From the NCBI RefSeq assembly GCF_001911425.1, contig NZ_MPPL01000001.1, forward strand, positions 2,620,784-2,684,783: a DNA stretch of 64,000 bases, read 5' to 3'. The notes under the pieces were generated by a model, which saw nothing but the letters and a program-made list of their open reading frames with translations, searched no databases and was not told the origin of the DNA. Below, one piece after another: positions 17,912 to 27,044 of the stretch (the first letter of the stretch is position 1; each line of letters begins with the position of its first letter). The stretch is from Mucilaginibacter polytrichastri. Its GTDB lineage: Bacteria; Bacteroidota; Bacteroidia; Sphingobacteriales; Sphingobacteriaceae. The position numbers and the translations under genes are program-made.

Positions 17912-18430
17912 TTATTTACCCAAACCATCAGGCTGAAAATCGAGCGAGACAGAGTTCATGCAATAACGTTTATGTGTTGGTGCCGGTCCATCGTCAAATA
18001 TATGGCCCAGATGCGAGCCGCAGCGTGCGCAAAGTACTTCGGTTCGGTCCATACCAAATGAGCTATCGGTATGATAGATCACGCTGTTTTTGCGTACAGT
18101 TTCAAAAAAACTAGGCCAGCCGCAATCGCTGGCAAACTTAGCGTCAGACCTAAACAATTCATTACCACACACGGCGCAGAAGTAAGTCCCCTTGGCATAT
18201 TTATTCCAGTACTGGCCGGTAAAAGGGCGCTCGGTAGCGGCTTCGCGGGCAGTGGCATAAAGATCTGCGGGGAGAATCTTTTTCCACTCTGTATTTGATA
18301 CGTTTAACTTTTTGAGATCCGTATTAGAATAATAAGGATTATTCTCGTGCCCCTTTGCCGATTTTATTTGCTGCGAAAACCCAGCTGTAAAAGAGAATAG
18401 CAACGCGGTTATAATTATTAATGATTTCAT
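17912..18430 (-). CDS. msrB: exported peptide-methionine (R)-S-oxide reductase
   Basis: A 172-residue MsrB with a cleavable signal peptide (MKSLIIITALLFSFTAGFSQ). Two CxxC zinc pairs are seen (CAVCG and CARCG), and the catalytic Cys157 in RYCMNSVSLDF. It repairs R-methionine sulfoxide in envelope proteins. It lies 40 nt downstream of msrA, so the pair is one operon. A second signature, GWPSFFE, is present. Confidence 0.95.
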   Translation of the reverse strand: MKSLIIITALLFSFTAGFSQQIKSAKGHENNPYYSNTDLKKLNVSNTEWKKILPADLYATAREAATERPFTGQYWNKYAKGTYFCAVCGNELFRSDAKFASDCGWPSFFETVRKNSVIYHTDSSFGMDRTEVLCARCGSHLGHIFDDGPAPTHKRYCMNSVSLDFQPDGLGK

Positions 18431-18470
18431 TTTTAGTTAATGCTTTATATGTGAAGTTAAACCGGGTTGT

Positions 18471-19100
18471 TTAATTTTTCAGTTTATCTTTAAATGCTCT
18501 TTTAAAAGCCTCAACCTCTGGCTGTATCACATATTTACAATACTCCTGATTGGGGTTTTGGTTAAAGTAATTCTGGTGATAATCTTCGGCTTTGTAAAAA
18601 GCAGTGTATGGCGTAACCTCGGTTACAATTTTGCTTTTGTAAGCTTTTTCTGTGTTTAATTTACCAATGTAATAGTCAGCCTTTTTCTTTTGCTCGGCAT
18701 TATGGTAAAATATGGCAGAGCGATACTGGGTACCCACATCATTACCCTGGCGATTTAGCTGAGTTGGATCATGCGCTACAAAAAAGGCTTGCAGTAATTC
18801 GTCATAAGTAATTACTGTTGGGTCGTATATAATATTACAAGCCTCAGCATGGCCAGTTGTGCCGGTACAAACCAGTTTATAAGAAGGATTAGCCACATGG
18901 CCACCAGAAAAACCGGAAACTACTTTTTTAACCCCTTTAAGTTGCTGAAATTTAGCCTCGGTACACCAAAAGCAACCGGTAGCAAAAGTGGCTGTATCAA
19001 TCGTTTTAACTTTTAGGGCAGCTAAATTATTACCTGCATTACGTGCAAAAACACCGTAGCAAGTTGTTAGCAGTACTATTAAAAAAACTATTCTTTTCAT
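18471..19100 (-). CDS. msrA: exported peptide-methionine (S)-S-oxide reductase
   Basis: A 209-residue MsrA with signal peptide (MKRIVFLIVLLTTCYGVFA). The catalytic motif GCFWC is at residues 42-46 (nucleophile Cys43), and the family block GTTGHAEACNIIYDP and NQEYCKYVI follow. It repairs the S-epimer of methionine sulfoxide. Encoded upstream of an equally exported MsrB, giving a complete periplasmic repair pair next to catalase and stress genes. Confidence 0.95.
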   Translation of the reverse strand: MKRIVFLIVLLTTCYGVFARNAGNNLAALKVKTIDTATFATGCFWCTEAKFQQLKGVKKVVSGFSGGHVANPSYKLVCTGTTGHAEACNIIYDPTVITYDELLQAFFVAHDPTQLNRQGNDVGTQYRSAIFYHNAEQKKKADYYIGKLNTEKAYKSKIVTEVTPYTAFYKAEDYHQNYFNQNPNQEYCKYVIQPEVEAFKRAFKDKLKN

Positions 19101-19241
19101 ATTAGATTTTAGGATTTGCAGGTTTTATTTATTGCTATTAACGTAAAAAACAGATTCTCGTATTGCGCAAACAGTTACAAACATACTGCTTTTGCTTAAA
19201 TGTGATGACTGGCTGACAAATGGGAATTTTGAACACTGGTA

Positions 19242-19274
19242 GCGTGTTATGTTGAGGCATTCGAAACACGCGGG
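19242..19274. repeat. short REP-like element, family 2
   Basis: GCGTGTTATGTTGAGGCATT followed by CGAAACACGCG forms a short imperfect hairpin. A close relative (TTGTTATGCTGAGGCACTCG) is at 49563-49590. It lies in the 283-bp gap between msrA and the DUF1543 gene. Confidence 0.45.
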
Positions 19275-19383
19275 TAAGGCCTCTGCGCTCACCTTTTAGT
19301 AGTTTAGGCTGACAGCCCTTTTTCAAAAAGCGATAAGCTCTAAATCACAAATCCGTTACTATCTTTAACTCATTAAAACCAAT

Positions 19384-19944
19384 ATGGTACAACTTAAACT
19401 ATTCATGATTTTATTAGGCTGCAAACCCCAGGGAAGGCATGTGGAGCAGCATGACTTTTTCTTCGGTATTGCATCATCACTTAACGATCTGGTACAGGAA
19501 ATAAAAGACTTTTGGCCCGAGGCGAACGATAAGATCCATATTGATGCCTGGCGCGAAGTAAATGCGGTGGAAGGCTATCGGATAAAAATTGTTCCGAAGC
19601 AAACCATATCTCCTCAAAACAAAAAGCTTTTTTTCATCAATCTTGGTGGCTATCAACCCCATAAATTTGAAGAACAGCATTACGTTTTGCTTACGGTAAA
19701 AGATGACAATGCTTCAGCCATGAAAGAGGCTAAAGCAACCTTGTTCTTCCAGCATAATCATTTTGAAGGCGCCAACTCACATATCGACGATAAGTACGGT
19801 ATCGATGTAGATGATATTTATCAGATCGAAGAAATCTTATCGCCTGGATTGAAAGAACGTTATCAAATAGACCTGGTGCCGGCAGATAATTTAGTAGAAG
19901 ATGAGATCCATCTGGGTTATTTTAAACTAAGCATGCTGAAATAA
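19384..19944 (+). CDS. DUF1543 domain-containing protein
   Basis: A 186-residue soluble protein. The N-terminus (LFMILLGCKPQGRHVEQHD, continuing into a FFFGIA segment) is the hallmark of DUF1543, and the second half repeats a related pattern (FFINLGGYQPHKFEEQHY), so the protein looks like a duplicated domain. No catalytic motif is apparent and the function is unknown. A TATCTTTA near-match to the -7 element lies about 25 nt upstream of the start. Confidence 0.85.
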   Translation: MVQLKLFMILLGCKPQGRHVEQHDFFFGIASSLNDLVQEIKDFWPEANDKIHIDAWREVNAVEGYRIKIVPKQTISPQNKKLFFINLGGYQPHKFEEQHYVLLTVKDDNASAMKEAKATLFFQHNHFEGANSHIDDKYGIDVDDIYQIEEILSPGLKERYQIDLVPADNLVEDEIHLGYFKLSMLK

Positions 19945-20051
19945 TATAAATTCAGAGCGAAAAGTCAATTTCTATTTTATTAAAATAATAAATTAAAAGG
20001 AAACAATAGCCATAGCTACGGGTTTTACATGTACACATTGTTAAACCCATT

Positions 20052-22229
20052 ATGGCAAAGAAAACTACTGACCCCAACGTTAACCTGGAGGATAAAAAAT
20101 TGCAGGATCTGGCGCCTGATAAAGAGATCAGCGCAGGTGAATTAATGACCACCGACCAGGGGCTGAAAATTAATGACGATACCAACTCATTAAAAGCCGG
20201 CGAACGCGGCGCTACCCTGTTAGAAGATTTTATCCTTCGCGAAAAGATCACTCATTTTGACCATGAACGCATCCCGGAACGGATTGTGCACGCACGCGGC
20301 TCTGGCGCGCACGGTTATTTCCAGGTATATGAGTCGATGGCTAAATATACCAAGGCTGGTTTTTTGCAAAACCCTGCCGTTAAAACTCCTGTATTTGTAA
20401 GGTTTTCTACCGTTGCAGGTTTCCGTGGCTCAACAGATATGGCCCGGGACGTACGGGGATTCTCGGTTAAGTTTTACACAGAAGAAGGTAATTACGATTT
20501 TGTAGGTAATAACATACCCGTATTTTTTATCCAGGATGCTATCAAATTTCCGGATCTGATCCACGCGGCAAAGCCCGAACCTCATAATGAGATACCACAG
20601 GCGGCCACTGCGCATGATACCTTTTGGGATTTTATTTCACTTACGCCGGAATCTATGCACATGATTATGTGGGCAATGTCTGATAGGGCCATACCACGTA
20701 GTTTACGCATGATGGAAGGCTTCGGGGTACACACGTTCCGTTTTATTAATGCTGAAGGTAAATCGCACTTTGTGAAATTCCATTGGAAACCATTATTAGG
20801 GGTACATTCTGTAGCATGGGACGAGGCGCAGAAACTATCAGGCAAAGACGCAGATTTTCACCGTCGTGATTTGTACGATGCAATTGAAGCCGGAGCTTTC
20901 CCCGAGTGGGAATTTGGTGTCCAGATTATCCCGCAGGAAGACGAATTGAAATATCCATTCGATTTACTAGACCCTACCAAATTAATCCCCGAAGAAATTG
21001 TACCGGTACAACGCATCGGTAAAATGGTGCTTAACCGTAATGTAGATAACTTTTTTGCCGAAACCGAGCAAGTAGCTTTCCACCCCGGTCACCTGGTACC
21101 GGGTATAGATTTTAGTAATGACCCGCTTTTACAGGGCCGGTTATTCTCTTACACAGACACGCAATTATCGCGCTTAGGCAGCCCTAATTTTCACGAAATC
21201 CCAATTAACAGGTCTATAAACCCGGTACACAATAACCAGCGCGATGGCCACATGCGCCAGCAGATCAACGTGGGTAGATCAAGTTACCACCCAAATACCA
21301 TTGCCGGTGGCTCTCCTGCCCAGGCAACCAAAGCCGAAGGCGGTTTCTCTTCTTATGAAGAACGTATTGATGCCAATAAGATCCGGGCCAGAAGCAAGAG
21401 CTTTATGGATTTCTTTAGCCAGGCTACGCTGTTTTTCAATAGCCAGTCGGAACCGGAGCAAAACCACCTGATTGATGCCCTGCGCTTTGAACTGGGTAAG
21501 GTAGAAACCGTTGCCATCCGCGAACGCGTGGTTGGTTTACTATCAAAAGTGAGCGACCTGCTAGCCAAAAGAGTTGCCGAAGGTTTAGGTATGGAAGTGC
21601 CCAAACCACAAGAACCATTGAACCATAATTTTGGTGCAGATGCCAACCCGGCCGATTATCAAGACCAGCCTAATAAACAAGGTATCGAAAAATCGGCAGC
21701 TTTGAGTATGGCCAATACCGTTAAGGATACCATTAAAACACGCCAGATTGCCATATTGGCTGCAGATGGTGTTGATGCTACCTCATTAAAAACTGTAAAA
21801 ACAGCATTAGAAGCCGAGGGTGCACAAACCAAACTTATTGCGCCCAGAGGCGGTTTTATTAAAGACAACAAGGGCGGGGCAATTAAAGTTGACATGAGCT
21901 TTTTAACTGCAGCATCGGTAGTATTTGATGCGGTGTATGTACCGGCAGGTGCCGAAAGTGTTACCGCTTTAACAGACGAACCGGATGCCATCCATTTTAT
22001 TAACGAAACTTACAGGCATTGTAAAGCTATTGCCGCAGATGGCGAAGGTGTGGCTTTATTAAAACAAAGCTATGTAGGCGCTAAACTAAAAAATGGCAAA
22101 AGCGATGCTATTGCAGGAGTTATTACCAGCGAAACATCTAAGCCGGATGTATTGGCTAAAGATTTTATCCATGCCATAGCACAGCACCGCTTTTGGGAAC
22201 GGGAGAAAAAAGATAAAGTACCTGCATAA
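20052..22229 (+). CDS. katE: large-subunit catalase, HPII type
   Basis: A 725-residue clade 2 catalase. The core has RIPERIVHARGSGAHG with the active-site His, VRFSTVAGFRGS, the FVGNNIPVFFIQDA segment with the essential Asn, and the proximal heme Tyr in RLFSYTDTQLSRLG. After about residue 530 comes the extra C-terminal class I amidotransferase-like (flavodoxin-fold) domain typical of KatE/HPII (KTRQIAILAADGVDA onward). It destroys hydrogen peroxide in the cytosol. Single gene with its own terminator. Confidence 0.96.
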   Translation: MAKKTTDPNVNLEDKKLQDLAPDKEISAGELMTTDQGLKINDDTNSLKAGERGATLLEDFILREKITHFDHERIPERIVHARGSGAHGYFQVYESMAKYTKAGFLQNPAVKTPVFVRFSTVAGFRGSTDMARDVRGFSVKFYTEEGNYDFVGNNIPVFFIQDAIKFPDLIHAAKPEPHNEIPQAATAHDTFWDFISLTPESMHMIMWAMSDRAIPRSLRMMEGFGVHTFRFINAEGKSHFVKFHWKPLLGVHSVAWDEAQKLSGKDADFHRRDLYDAIEAGAFPEWEFGVQIIPQEDELKYPFDLLDPTKLIPEEIVPVQRIGKMVLNRNVDNFFAETEQVAFHPGHLVPGIDFSNDPLLQGRLFSYTDTQLSRLGSPNFHEIPINRSINPVHNNQRDGHMRQQINVGRSSYHPNTIAGGSPAQATKAEGGFSSYEERIDANKIRARSKSFMDFFSQATLFFNSQSEPEQNHLIDALRFELGKVETVAIRERVVGLLSKVSDLLAKRVAEGLGMEVPKPQEPLNHNFGADANPADYQDQPNKQGIEKSAALSMANTVKDTIKTRQIAILAADGVDATSLKTVKTALEAEGAQTKLIAPRGGFIKDNKGGAIKVDMSFLTAASVVFDAVYVPAGAESVTALTDEPDAIHFINETYRHCKAIAADGEGVALLKQSYVGAKLKNGKSDAIAGVITSETSKPDVLAKDFIHAIAQHRFWEREKKDKVPA

Positions 22230-22245
22230 ACAGTACAAAATAACA

Positions 22246-22273
22246 AAGCCGGATATTTTCATATCCGGCTTTT
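22246..22273 (+). terminator. terminator after katE
   Basis: Perfect 11-bp arms AAGCCGGATAT / ATATCCGGCTT with a TTTC loop, followed by a short T-run. It starts 17 nt after the katE stop and, with A-rich sequence on the other side, may also serve the convergent bestrophin gene. Confidence 0.85.
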
Positions 22274-22319
22274 CGCGTTAATCAACTAACCTCTCACTCA
22301 CTCTTAATGAAAGTTCTTT

Positions 22320-23246
22320 TTATAATACGTAATATACAGCTGTATTATTTAGGGCCAAATGCTTTTCAACTTCTACCGGCGTTTCGTCTTTAAGCAACAT
22401 TTTCAGGTCGCGTTCTATGTTACGGCTAATGGTAGTTGTTGGTGTATCTGTAGGCTTGTTCTCAAAAGGATCTTGCAGGTGTATGGCCATCTTCTCTATT
22501 AAAAAGAATGACGATGAAATAGCAACCACCAGCGGGATTTGAAATATGCCAAAAAATTCGATCAGGCTAAAGGGTAAAAGCATCACAAACAATAACACCA
22601 GGATGTGGATGTAAAAACTATAAGTAACCGGGAACACCGTATTCTTGATCCTTTCGCAGCCACCCATGGAGTTAGCAAAACGGGTTAAGGTTTCGTCCAT
22701 CGCAACTTGTTGATAATCATTGATCCAGTTCATGCGCAGCAATAAGCGCAAATCATTGGCATGATGCTCCATCAGCGCCAGCGGTACATGATGTACATCA
22801 CTAACGGATTGTTTTTCTTCTTCCGACAGAAACTTGCCTAAGCCCTGCTGTGCACTTTGCCCGCGCAGGTGCTTACTTAAACTATGGCACCAGGCTATCT
22901 GGCGTTTAATCATGCGTTCTTTTATTGCTTTTTTATCAGGTTCATCATAAGAGTTATCGATGAACGATAGCACCTGCCTTGCAAATGAGCGCGAATCATT
23001 AACTATAGCGCCCCAAAGTGTGCGGGCTTCCCACCAGCGGTCATAAGCCTGGTTAGAGCGAAATGCCAGCAAAAGTGAAATAATGGTACCCAGAATACTG
23101 GGTACCGCTATCGGGATAGAAACCATCGGGATATGGTAAAAGGTGTGCACAAAGTACACGGAGGTAGAATATAGGGCCAGGAGCGCCATCTCCAGCTTTA
23201 TCTTCCCAAAAACATAACTAACCGGGACATTCTTTTTTAATAACAT
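22320..23246 (-). CDS. bestrophin family ion channel
   Basis: A 308-residue bacterial bestrophin (UPF0187). The N-terminal hydrophobic segments and the conserved block LLAFRSNQAYDRWWEARTLW are diagnostic; further helices lie near residues 205-245. The family forms pentameric anion or cation channels in the inner membrane. It follows the UspA-like gene by 19 nt, so membrane ion flow and stress response appear co-expressed. Confidence 0.92.
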   Translation of the reverse strand: MLLKKNVPVSYVFGKIKLEMALLALYSTSVYFVHTFYHIPMVSIPIAVPSILGTIISLLLAFRSNQAYDRWWEARTLWGAIVNDSRSFARQVLSFIDNSYDEPDKKAIKERMIKRQIAWCHSLSKHLRGQSAQQGLGKFLSEEEKQSVSDVHHVPLALMEHHANDLRLLLRMNWINDYQQVAMDETLTRFANSMGGCERIKNTVFPVTYSFYIHILVLLFVMLLPFSLIEFFGIFQIPLVVAISSSFFLIEKMAIHLQDPFENKPTDTPTTTISRNIERDLKMLLKDETPVEVEKHLALNNTAVYYVL

Positions 23247-23265
23247 AGCTGTAGCAGTTTAATGG

Positions 23266-23751
23266 TTAAACTTTTTGTTCTTCTAATTCCTCTTGCAGTT
23301 CATATTCTACTTTAACTGCAGGTAGCTCGGTATCAACGGTCATAATTTTCATTCCACTGCGGCTCATCAGCAAGGTTGGGTCGCTGCTTTTCTCGGTCAG
23401 CAGCTCGTAGTCGTAGTTGGCCAGATCAACAATGGCATCTACTTCATTGGCATCCAGAAAGTTTTTGAATGCAGCTACAGTATTACCATAAAAAAACTCG
23501 ATACGAATTTCGTTAACATTGTTTTTGTAGCTTTCTTTTATTTCCTTACAAGCCATGTAAAAAGCATCCGGGATATAACGATACTCCGCCGACCGGCGCG
23601 ACAGCATCAGCAGTTCTGTTATCGAATCGGTAACACTAATTACGTGTACCATAATTATGTTAAGCTTATGCGGATAAAGCTGTTTTGTAAGTTGCGGTAT
23701 ACAATTAAGTGACTGTAATTTAAAGTCGGTTGGAATAAGCAAAGTTTTCAT
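23266..23751 (-). CDS. universal stress protein-like protein
   Basis: A 161-residue single-domain UspA-like protein beginning MKTLLIPTDFKLQSLN, which matches the family's first strand and DF motif. The usual GxxG-9x-G(S/T) ATP-binding signature is not seen near the C-terminus, so nucleotide binding is doubtful. The C-terminus ends in a charged Glu-rich tail. Operon with the bestrophin gene. Confidence 0.7.
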   Translation of the reverse strand: MKTLLIPTDFKLQSLNCIPQLTKQLYPHKLNIIMVHVISVTDSITELLMLSRRSAEYRYIPDAFYMACKEIKESYKNNVNEIRIEFFYGNTVAAFKNFLDANEVDAIVDLANYDYELLTEKSSDPTLLMSRSGMKIMTVDTELPAVKVEYELQEELEEQKV

Positions 23752-23853
23752 AGGTTAAATGTTTATTGTTAGTACTCCATTTGTTATGATACAATGGTAC
23801 AGTGCAATAATTAATAACCTCTAAGAGACTTATTAGAATTTAATTAGAATTGA

Positions 23854-25206
23854 TCAGGCAGATGCCGATGGTAAAAAAAGCTGTATTTCGGTACCTATAT
23901 TAACCTCAGAACGGATACCGATACTCCCCTTATGCAGCCTGATTATATTGAGCGCAAGCGGCAAGCCAACCCCATGCCCTTTATACTGATGTGTATTGGA
24001 TGCCCTGAAAAACGGCTCGAAGATATGCTGCAACTCTGTAGACGGAATGCCGATACCCAGATCGGTGATTGAAACGATAACCTTCTTATTTTCGACAGTC
24101 AATTTAACCGTAACCAGTTGATTCTGCGAATATTTACACGAGTTACTGATAATATTAGTAATAGCGAGGTTAAGCAGATTGCTGTTACCATTAACATTCA
24201 GCAAATCCTCGTCGGCAGGTAAAGCCTCAAAATCAACACCAATATTACTTTGGGGGTGTACTTTTTTAACCGATTCTATAGCTGTCCAGATCAGTTCATC
24301 GATCCTGGTTTTTTGCCAGTTTTGCTTTTTTCCATCATAGCCGGATTGAGCCAGCATTAAAAGACTGTTAAGGATCTGTATAAGTTTATTGGTTTCAGAT
24401 TGAATGGTGGCAAGTACTATCCGCTCTTCGCCCTGCAAGGCAGCATTATTCAAGGCCAGTTCTACTTCGCTGTTAATAATGGTTAAAGGTGTCCGCAGCT
24501 CGTGCGATGCATTGCTTACAAAGTTATTCTGGGTTTCAAAGGCTGTTTCCAGCCGGTTAAGCATATTATTAAACGTTTGGGATAGTTCGGCAATCTCATC
24601 CCGACCGGTATTTTCCAAACGCATATGCAGGTTGCTGGATGTAATGGTGTTTACCTTATCATTTAGTTTACGCACCGGTGCAAATGTGTAATAGGAAAAT
24701 CCCTTACCCACAAAAAACACAATAATGAGTGAACCGATAAAACCGTATAACAGCACTTCCTGCAGGTCCTGGATTTCCTGTAAGCCGTAAGGGTTTTGAG
24801 CCGAAACCACAACCATGTATTTATCAGCCCCATGGTCTACAATTTTACCGGCAAAAAACTGGTTGTCCTTTTTAAACTCTGCATTACCATTGGCAACAAC
24901 ATCATTAAAAAAAGCCGGCGGTAGTCCTGGATTAGTAAATTTACCTGATGAATCTGATTGTATTAACTGCTCTTTTTCAGTATCTAATTTTTCGAGGTAA
25001 CGGTTACGAACTTCCTGGTAGGCTTTGGTTTTTTCGTTGGGAAACAGGCGGATATCTGCCGTAATATTAACCCTGGCTTCCAGGCGCTTAAAAAAGTCCT
25101 TATAATTAAACTGCGATTCGAAGTATAGAATAAAGGCGTTTAGCAGCAACAAAATAGCTGTAGACAAGGCCAGGAAGTGCAGCGTTATTTTGGTTTGGAT
25201 CTTCAT
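23854..25206 (-). CDS. sensor histidine kinase (HAMP, HisKA, HATPase_c)
   Basis: A 450-residue kinase: membrane helix 1 at about residues 9-29, a periplasmic sensor domain of about 120 residues, helix 2 at about 152-170, HAMP, then HisKA with His235 in SNASHELRTPLT and HATPase_c with N box NIISNSCKYS, DLGIGI and GHGVGLPLAL. It directly abuts the response regulator gene (0 nt between stop and ATG). The signal is unknown. Confidence 0.95.
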   Translation of the reverse strand: MKIQTKITLHFLALSTAILLLLNAFILYFESQFNYKDFFKRLEARVNITADIRLFPNEKTKAYQEVRNRYLEKLDTEKEQLIQSDSSGKFTNPGLPPAFFNDVVANGNAEFKKDNQFFAGKIVDHGADKYMVVVSAQNPYGLQEIQDLQEVLLYGFIGSLIIVFFVGKGFSYYTFAPVRKLNDKVNTITSSNLHMRLENTGRDEIAELSQTFNNMLNRLETAFETQNNFVSNASHELRTPLTIINSEVELALNNAALQGEERIVLATIQSETNKLIQILNSLLMLAQSGYDGKKQNWQKTRIDELIWTAIESVKKVHPQSNIGVDFEALPADEDLLNVNGNSNLLNLAITNIISNSCKYSQNQLVTVKLTVENKKVIVSITDLGIGIPSTELQHIFEPFFRASNTHQYKGHGVGLPLALNIIRLHKGSIGIRSEVNIGTEIQLFLPSASA

Positions 25207-25890
25207 TTAATCGTTATCCTTCATGATATAACCCATCCCGAAAACCGTTTGAATAAACCGCGACGAATTACTTTTATCTAATTTTTTACGGAGGTAGTTA
25301 ATGTATACATCAACCACATTGGTACCCAGGTTAAAATCAATATCCCAAACGTTTTCTAATATCTGTATGCGCGATAATACCTTCTTTTGGTTTTTGATGA
25401 AATATTCCAGCAAACGGTATTCAGTAGAAGTGAGACTTATAGGTTCACCAACTAATGTCACTAGTTTGGCATCGGCGTCAAGTTCCAGCCCGGCAATTTT
25501 ATACGTATGGGTCGCAGATTTGGCTTCGCTTCCCCTGCGGCGCATTAAAGTTTTAAGACGGGCGGCCAGTTCTATCATTTTAAAAGGCTTCACCAGGTAA
25601 TCATCGGCACCACTGTTGAGTCCATTAACAATATTTTCGGTCGAATCCAGCGCGGTCAGCATCAGTATGGGTACGTTTTCATTATGCTCACGGATGTGCT
25701 TACAGATCTGGATCCCATCCATACTGGGCAGCATTACATCCAGTATAATGATGTCAAACGGATAATCGATAGCCATCTGCAAACCCGTTAATCCATCAGT
25801 AGCCACGCTTATTTCAAAACCGTGTTCAGCCAGTCCGCGTTTAATTACCGATACTACGTTTGGTTCGTCTTCTACTAATAATACTGCCAT
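25207..25890 (-). CDS. OmpR/PhoB-type response regulator
   Basis: A 227-residue regulator with receiver (VEDEP at 6-10, phospho-Asp51 in IILDVMLPS, KPF) and a winged-helix Trans_reg_C domain (LTSTEYRLLEYFIKNQ, VDVYINYLRKKLDK, ending IQTVFGMGYIMK). It precedes its kinase gene in the same operon. Targets are not identifiable. Confidence 0.96.
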   Translation of the reverse strand: MAVLLVEDEPNVVSVIKRGLAEHGFEISVATDGLTGLQMAIDYPFDIIILDVMLPSMDGIQICKHIREHNENVPILMLTALDSTENIVNGLNSGADDYLVKPFKMIELAARLKTLMRRRGSEAKSATHTYKIAGLELDADAKLVTLVGEPISLTSTEYRLLEYFIKNQKKVLSRIQILENVWDIDFNLGTNVVDVYINYLRKKLDKSNSSRFIQTVFGMGYIMKDND

Positions 25891-26084
25891 TAAGGGTATA
25901 CTGTTACGGATCAGAAAATAGGCGGGGTATTAAGCACTTCTCAAATCAACGAAAAATTACGCTAAACATTACAAACAAGGCCAATAAAGTAATACAATGA
26001 AACCAATTACTATCAGCTTATTAAGCTTTTGTTAAATCTTTAATTGAGTTAGAAATAATTATTAAGTATCGCTAAACTTATACC

Positions 26085-26630
26085 ATGTTCTCAATTGTTA
26101 TTCAGCGGCTTATCAAATTTTTCATCCCCACTATTCGCCAAATTATAATTTTTAATGTGCTTGTTATTTTTAACACTTCAGCACATGCTCAGCAACAACA
26201 GTATCCACGCATGACTGGTTATTTTAGTATTACCAACCCCATTGCTACGTGGAATAAGGATGGCATCACCACTAATTTTTCGGATAGCTATAATGTATCT
26301 TTTCCTTTCGGGTTAAATCTCTTAAAAAGCGACCACTTTGGTGTAAGCTTTGAAGTGGCCCCGGTTATCCACATCGAAAAAAATATTGCGAAGGTAAGTA
26401 GCGTGGTATTTCATCCCGGGGCAATGTTCCGCTTTAATCACAGCTTTACTTTTATTAGCCGGGTTGCATTTGAAACCAACGGGCGCTTTGGGGTAACCCC
26501 GGTACTTAACAAAGTGTTTATCAGAAATAAAGATTCTTTCTTTTTTGTGGCCGCTTCATTTCCGGCACGTTTTGGTAATAATTTACCAACCTCGTTAGGC
26601 TCTGGTATCCAATTAGGTGTAGGATTCTAA
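26085..26630 (+). CDS. small secreted or outer-membrane protein, unknown
   Basis: A 181-residue protein of unknown function. A long hydrophobic N-terminus ends at SAHAQQ, like a signal peptide. The rest alternates short amphipathic strands with Gly and aromatic residues (GVSFEVAPV, FTFISRVAFE, GIQLGVGF) and ends in Phe, as outer-membrane beta-barrels do. It is short for a barrel (about 8 strands). No operon partner; divergent from the response regulator gene. Confidence 0.6.
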   Translation: MFSIVIQRLIKFFIPTIRQIIIFNVLVIFNTSAHAQQQQYPRMTGYFSITNPIATWNKDGITTNFSDSYNVSFPFGLNLLKSDHFGVSFEVAPVIHIEKNIAKVSSVVFHPGAMFRFNHSFTFISRVAFETNGRFGVTPVLNKVFIRNKDSFFFVAASFPARFGNNLPTSLGSGIQLGVGF

Positions 26631-26681
26631 AATATATTTCAAACTGCTTTTATCAATTTCGTGTCATCAAATTATTATTAA

Positions 26682-26713
26682 TTGGCATATCGGGAATTTC
26701 CGATATATCTTTG
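26682..26713 (+). promoter_or_regulatory. promoter with palindromic operator for the arsR-type gene
   Basis: TTG at 26682-26684, 21-nt spacer, then TATCTTTG (26706-26713), a full Bacteroidota promoter match. Filling the spacer is a palindrome with perfect 7-bp arms ATATCGG (26687-26693) and CCGATAT (26700-26706) around GAATTT. A dimeric repressor bound here would block RNA polymerase, so autorepression by the ArsR protein is inferred. Confidence 0.8.
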
Positions 26714-26717
26714 TACT

Positions 26718-27020
26718 ATGGATCAGGTGGAGATTTTTAAAGCGCTTTCTAATAAAACCAGGCTGCAGATCCTCAACTGGCTTAAAGACCCGGATTTAAA
26801 CTTTCCGGAGCAGAAACAGCATGCCAATTTTGATCATGGTGTTTGTGTAGGGCAAATTCAGGTTAAGGCCGGGCTTACGCAGTCTACAGTCTCAGAATAT
26901 CTCTCTACCCTCCAACGCGCAGGTTTGGTAAAGTCGACCCGCGTTGGACAGTGGACTTATTATCAGCGTAACGAAGAAGCATTTGATGCATTAAGCAAAA
27001 TTATTCAAACAGACATTTAA
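26718..27020 (+). CDS. ArsR-type winged-helix transcriptional regulator
   Basis: A 100-residue regulator from ATG 26718 (MDQVEIFKALSNKTRLQIL, the typical ArsR start). A longer in-frame start at 26682 lies inside the promoter and is rejected. The recognition helix is GLTQSTVSEYLSTLQRAGL, followed by the wing (RVGQWTYYQRNEEAF). Cysteine is nearly absent (one in the GVCVGQ loop), so it is more likely a small-molecule or redox sensor than a metal sensor. The ATG begins 4 nt after the -7 element, implying a leaderless mRNA. It is 24 nt upstream of a flavin oxidoreductase gene, its likely target. Confidence 0.9.
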   Translation: MDQVEIFKALSNKTRLQILNWLKDPDLNFPEQKQHANFDHGVCVGQIQVKAGLTQSTVSEYLSTLQRAGLVKSTRVGQWTYYQRNEEAFDALSKIIQTDI

Positions 27021-27044
27021 TTAAATACACAAATATAACAATAC

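Noticed and set aside
19138..19326. 62-codon minus-strand frame
   Set aside because: It overlaps a REP-like element, has no promoter and no recognisable features.
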